From Sepioteuthis lessoniana (lineage: Eukaryota > Mollusca > Cephalopoda > Myopsida > Loliginidae): a stretch of DNA of 64,000 bases. How positions within the stretch are numbered: position 1 is the stretch's first letter; each line of letters begins with the position of its first letter. Under the pieces are notes generated by a model. That model was not told where the DNA came from. It saw only the letters and a program-made list of their open reading frames with translations, and did not search any database. Positions 60,661 to 64,000 of this stretch are shown piece by piece. The position numbers and the translations under genes were made by a program. The stretch lies in the NCBI GenBank assembly GCA_963585895.1, contig CAUZXS010000200.1:35001-99000 (forward strand), written 5' to 3'.

Positions 60661-61149
60661 GATCCATGTCAGGGTCCATAAAAGGAAAATCATTTGAAAA
60701 TCAAGAGGTTACAAAATGATTTAAATAAAAACAAATTGCCAGAAAGTAATTACTTTTCATTGCAGCATTGTAAAGTTAGAATATTTGAGATCTATTCAAA
60801 ATCTGAGTGCAAAACTGGGTACAAAAGCTTGCTGCGGAAATGTGACCCCGAATTCAAACACCTGCGACGATGATTGAAAATTTTAGAGAGAGAGAGAGAG
60901 AGTGTGTGTGTGTGTGTATTTCTGTGTGGCTAGGATCTGGGATTACATTTGACACAAGGACATAAGTATGTGATACCGTGTGAGGATAGAACTCATTACT
61001 CAAGAGTAAGTGATCTGCGAGACCAATTTACTAACCACAGCATCATGACGTTGCTGATTTTGGTATGGTACAGAGGGTGTTTGACGTTCCTTACCATGAC
61101 ATAACCCTAATTCTCAATGACATTACAGGCGGGAAATTGTTCTCTGTCT
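60661..61149. other. Unassigned
   Basis: No recognised repeat. (GA)n and (TG)n at 60888-60918. Confidence 0.4.
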
Positions 61150-61263
61150 TTGCAAGCGTGCTCTCTCTCTCTCTCTCTCTCTCTCTCAGCCTTTTGGTAT
61201 CTCTTTCTCGTGTACACGCTCTCTCTCTCTCTCTCTCTCATACACGTGCTCAGTCTGTCTGAT

Positions 61264-61294
<31 letters not shown>

Positions 61295-61582
61295 TACACG
61301 GTCACTTTCTTTCAGTCTGTCTCTGTCTCTTGTTCGCTTTCTGTCTGTCGGTTTGTCTCTCTCTCCCTGTCTATCTATCTCTCTTGGTCTCTCTTTTTCT
61401 TTCTTTCAAGCATATGTTCTCTCTCTCCCTCTCTTTCTTTCTCTCTCTGTCATTCTCCTCTCTCTCTCTCTCTTAATCTCTCTCATGCTTGTGCTCAGTC
61501 TGTCTGTCTCTGTCTCTTTCTCTTGTGTACGCGATCTTTGTCTTTCAGTCCATCTCTGTCTCTGTCTCTTGCACGCTCTCTG

Positions 61583-61629
<47 letters not shown>

Positions 61630-61689
61630 CGCTCTGTCAATCTGTAGCTCTTGGTTTCTCTTTCTCTCTCTTTTGAGCGCACACACGCA

Positions 61690-61722
<33 letters not shown>

Positions 61723-61820
61723 ATGCTTGTGCTCACTCTGTCTCTGTCTATCGTGCATGCGTTCTCTGTTTGTCTCACCCTTTCGCTCACGCACTTTCTC
61801 TCTTAATGTATATCTGTCCT
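61150..61820. repeat. CT-rich satellite tract with ~110-130-bp higher-order unit
   Basis: (CT)n blocks separated by CATACACGTGCTCAGTCTGT, CTTGTGTACACGGTCACTTT, CATGCTTGTGCTCAGTCTGT and CTTGTGTACGCGATCTTTGT-type spacers. These recur, so this is a degenerate higher-order repeat. The 119-181-residue Ser/Leu-rich ORFs are products of it. Confidence 0.85.
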
Positions 61821-62077
61821 CTTCTTGTGTGCATTGACATTTTTTTAATGTCCACATGACTTGTACTCTCAGACGCTCCCCAGTGACCAAAGAAACATGA
61901 GTCATGCCGGAAATTAGGGATCTGGGAATCATTTGTATGCATAAGAATTTATGCAAATATATGCATATTATTATCCGGGCATTTAGCAGCTGAAAAAAAT
62001 AGGAGTGTATGGATAAAGAAACCAGAGTTTCATTGTTTATTGGTGTATCTGTTTACATGTGTCTTCCTGACAAAAAT
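61821..62077. other. Unassigned
   Basis: No recognised repeat or gene. Confidence 0.4.
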
Positions 62078-62565
62078 TAGCACACTTTAACATTTTTTAA
62101 TTCAGCAGTAAATAAACTAACAATAGATAAGATGCAAACCCCATTTTTCTTTGATAGCCGAACTTTCATAAAATATTCCTTGATGGCAAGCATTACCTCA
62201 ACAATGAATACACATGTGTTCATTAAAATCATGGATAATTTTCTCATTTCATCGATAGAGAATGGTTTCAGCGACGATGAAGACATTTTTCAAGACGATA
62301 ATGTATCTTTTCCCAGAGCAACGCAGATGAAAGTTTTTTTCATTATGAAAGGCATATAAAATCATCGACATGGCCAGTGAACAGTTCTGATCTAAATCCA
62401 ATTTTAAAAAAATGGTCAGTGAGAAGCTTTATCGATCAAAGAAGATCTATTAACTGCCATTCAGGAAAGTTGGAACAATATTGCTTTAAATTAGTGAATT
62501 CCTTGTCTGAAAGAACTAAGGCTGTCATAAAAATCTCAAATTATTTTGTTTTAGTTTAAAATTCT
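62078..62565 (+). mobile_element. Tc1-like transposase, C-terminal half, broken
   Basis: Two frames. 62132-62359: DSRTFIKYSLMASITSTMNT, HVFIKIMDNFLISSIENGF, DDEDIFQDDNVSFPRATQMK, giving the second catalytic Asp (FQDDN). The frame shifts in a T-run near 62335, then continues ERHIKSSTWPVNSSDLNPI (third motif; expected SPDLNPIENLW, but ENLW is replaced by LKKW, so the final Glu is lost), CFKLVNSLSERTKAVIK. The first catalytic region is absent. Confidence 0.85.
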
Positions 62566-62882
62566 GGGTTAAAATCGTATATGCTGTCGACCCCCAAACA
62601 TACAGTAAGTAGGCAGCTGGCAGAATATATGAAGCATACAAACCTTAGCCATTAGAGCCTCTATTCACATGAATTCACGATCTATTTCGCTATCATGAAA
62701 TTGCGCAGATAAACAACAAACAGTAGTTGTCTGACTGGCTGCCTGGGTGCTATGACGCTCCGGTCAGTGTTTGCATTCAGTGCATCAGCTGTTAGAAACG
62801 GCATGTGATATGGCATCAGTATAATGATTAATTTTTATCATAGTTGTATAATTTTATATTACTCTCTATGTTCATTTGTTAA
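62566..62882. other. Unassigned
   Basis: ATATGCTGTCGACCCCCAAA at ~62579 resembles the GTATAANTCGACCCC motifs near 63190 and 63836. Otherwise nothing recognised. Confidence 0.4.
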
Positions 62883-63115
62883 ATAAAGTAAAAAAGTAAA
62901 GTTAGCGAGGGTGACCAGAAGGTTCCCTTTTCAATAGCTACTCCTTTCCCTGGATTTCTCCAATTTACCCTTGATACGTACCTTATATTATTGTGTTAAA
63001 CAAGGAGGTATCAAGTACCATTTTTCAAGTCTTTAGTATGACTCGATCTGGAATTGAACCCAGGTCTCCCGGACCATTGGCGAACACTCTACCCACTAGG
63101 CAAATGAGCTGGTTA
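62883..63115 (-). mobile_element. SINE-E copy
   Basis: AAGTTAGCGAGGGTGACCAG, GGAATTGAACCCAGGTCTCC, GCGAACACTCTACCCACTAG. The TACACCGAGGTGTAGGGGAG segment is deleted. Confidence 0.85.
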
Positions 63116-63379
63116 AATATGTTCACTTAACTCACGTTTAAGTTAGTTGACCACACTGTGGTAACAGTGTGGATGTTATCCCTGCAGTATAAGTCGGCCC
63201 CTTGTTTTGTAGAGATTTTTTCAGGCTTTAAATGTCATCTTGTACGCTGTAATTTACGGTAGTTTTTTTAGGGAATATCGTATGAAGTCATAATGTTCAC
63301 CTAAAGAAAAAATGTTCTGCATCTTAGCTGTTACTAGTTTATTTACTGCTAAATAAAAAAAAACTCTACAAATCTAGAG
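63116..63379. other. Unassigned, with a motif repeated at 63830
   Basis: TGCAGTATAAGTCGGCCCCT, TGTTTTGTAGAGATTTTTTC at 63182 resembles TGCTGTATAATTCGACCCCT, TCTTTTGTAAGGATTTTTTC at 63832. An imperfect palindrome CCACACTGTGGTAACAGTGTGG lies at 63151. Confidence 0.5.
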
Positions 63380-63745
63380 TTGGTTAGGTTTTTATAGCAT
63401 ATCAACCACTGTAAGTTATTTATTGCCACTGTTTATTTATATCACACACACATACACATACACACACACACATATATTTGATTTGTAAACACATTTAATA
63501 GGTAAAATTTTTCATTTAAACTTCTATTTGACCCATCGATAGAACCTTATCAGGTGCTATCATTCTGAGTCAAAGTGGACCTGGGAGCAATGGCAATGAA
63601 GGTCTACTCCACCAAATCTCCCAGGCCAGAGCATCATCATCAGATTGTTTAATGTCATATCTCGGGCACTCGTTTAAGGGATCTTCTCCCCCCCCCTGCA
63701 GAGATGCAGTCGGTGTATTCTATAGCCCCAGGCGGCTAGGTTGAC
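63380..63745 (-). mobile_element. RepD copy (subfamily b)
   Basis: Tail TATAGCATATCAACCACTGT, (CA)n, GAACCTTATCAGGTGCTATC, GGCCAGAGCATCATCATCAG, head GATGCAGTCGGTGTATTCTA, AGCCCCAGGCGGCTAGG. Confidence 0.8.
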
Positions 63746-64000
63746 AAAACGGTTGACTTATACGTCAGGTGTAAAACCAAAATCTTTATGCCACAGGGGT
63801 TAAACAGTAGTAAAGTTTTGGATATTTGCCTTGCTGTATAATTCGACCCCTTCTTTTGTAAGGATTTTTTCACAAGTTCAAACGGTAAATGAGCCAATTT
63901 CAGAATTTTTACAAGGGTTAGTATGGATGTTGCTATATATTATTGTCTCGGTGCTTTTTAGAGCTGTAGATTAGTTATTTGAAACTATACAGATGTGTGC
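63746..64000. other. Unassigned window end
   Basis: Contains the second copy of the GTATAATTCGACCCC motif (63836). No gene. Confidence 0.4.

Noticed and set aside
61292-61837. 181-residue Ser/Leu/Cys-rich ORF, the longest in the window
   Set aside because: Pure product of the CT-rich satellite. Parallel open frames exist in other phases.

Overview
The window looks like gene-poor intergenic or intronic DNA from a cephalopod mollusc, most likely an octopus. The evidence is an AT-rich base, very many (TA)n, (TG)n, (CT)n and (ATT)n tracts, and dozens of tRNA-derived SINEs. Two SINE families share a central block of the kind described for cephalopod Ceph-SINEs. Transposase and LINE fragments match families I recognise from octopus gene models. 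I found no convincing host protein gene, rRNA, true tRNA gene, CRISPR array or bacterial-type operon. Nearly all open reading frames come from microsatellites or from the antisense strand of retroelements. All identifications are by eye, without alignment tools, so boundaries are usually good to about 5-20 bp.

Repeat names used here. SINE-A: about 230 bp, tRNA-like head, ends in a stem-loop tail. SINE-B: about 295 bp, tRNA-like head, shares a central block with SINE-A, different tail. SINE-C: 127 bp. SINE-E: about 250 bp, different tRNA-like head. SINE-F: 394 bp, one copy. RepD: 330-620 bp retroposon with a hairpin 5' end and the same 3' tail as SINE-A. RLE-1 and RLE-2: non-LTR retrotransposons with a C-terminal restriction-like endonuclease, R4/Dong-like, associated with (AAT)n. 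RTE-like LINE: apurinic-type endonuclease plus reverse transcriptase. RepG: an unclassified repeat seen twice.

Layout. 1-9.6 kb: SINE-A, B and E copies, a MITE, an internally repeated module, and a tandem duplication with a mariner in one copy. 9.6-21.2 kb: RepD, RLE-1 and RLE-2 fragments, a second mariner and (ATT)n tracts. 21-30 kb: SINEs, a mariner N-terminal fragment, a foldback unit next to a Penelope-like reverse transcriptase remnant, and a 90-bp tandem repeat. 30-32 kb: the least repeated stretch, with one unexplained ORF. 32-46.7 kb: dense SINE-B and RepD, a SINE-derived minisatellite and four RTE-like LINE fragments. 46.7-51.7 kb: TG-rich satellite, foldback modules and a short MITE. 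52-54.1 kb: an array of truncated RLE-1 copies separated by (ATT)n. 54.1-64 kb: RTE-like LINE, RepD, mariner and Tc1-like remnants and a CT-rich block.

There is no gene pathway to describe. The coherent story is retroelement ecology. Several LINE types supply reverse transcriptase, SINE-A and RepD carry one shared 3' tail, and RLE elements seed or target (AAT)n tracts. Many copies keep clean target-site duplications, so nesting order can be read directly. No unmistakable new biological system is visible. The best leads are the shared stem-loop tail, the RLE/(ATT)n array, the mariner with its pre-insertion paralogue, and the foldback pair with hammerhead-like cores.
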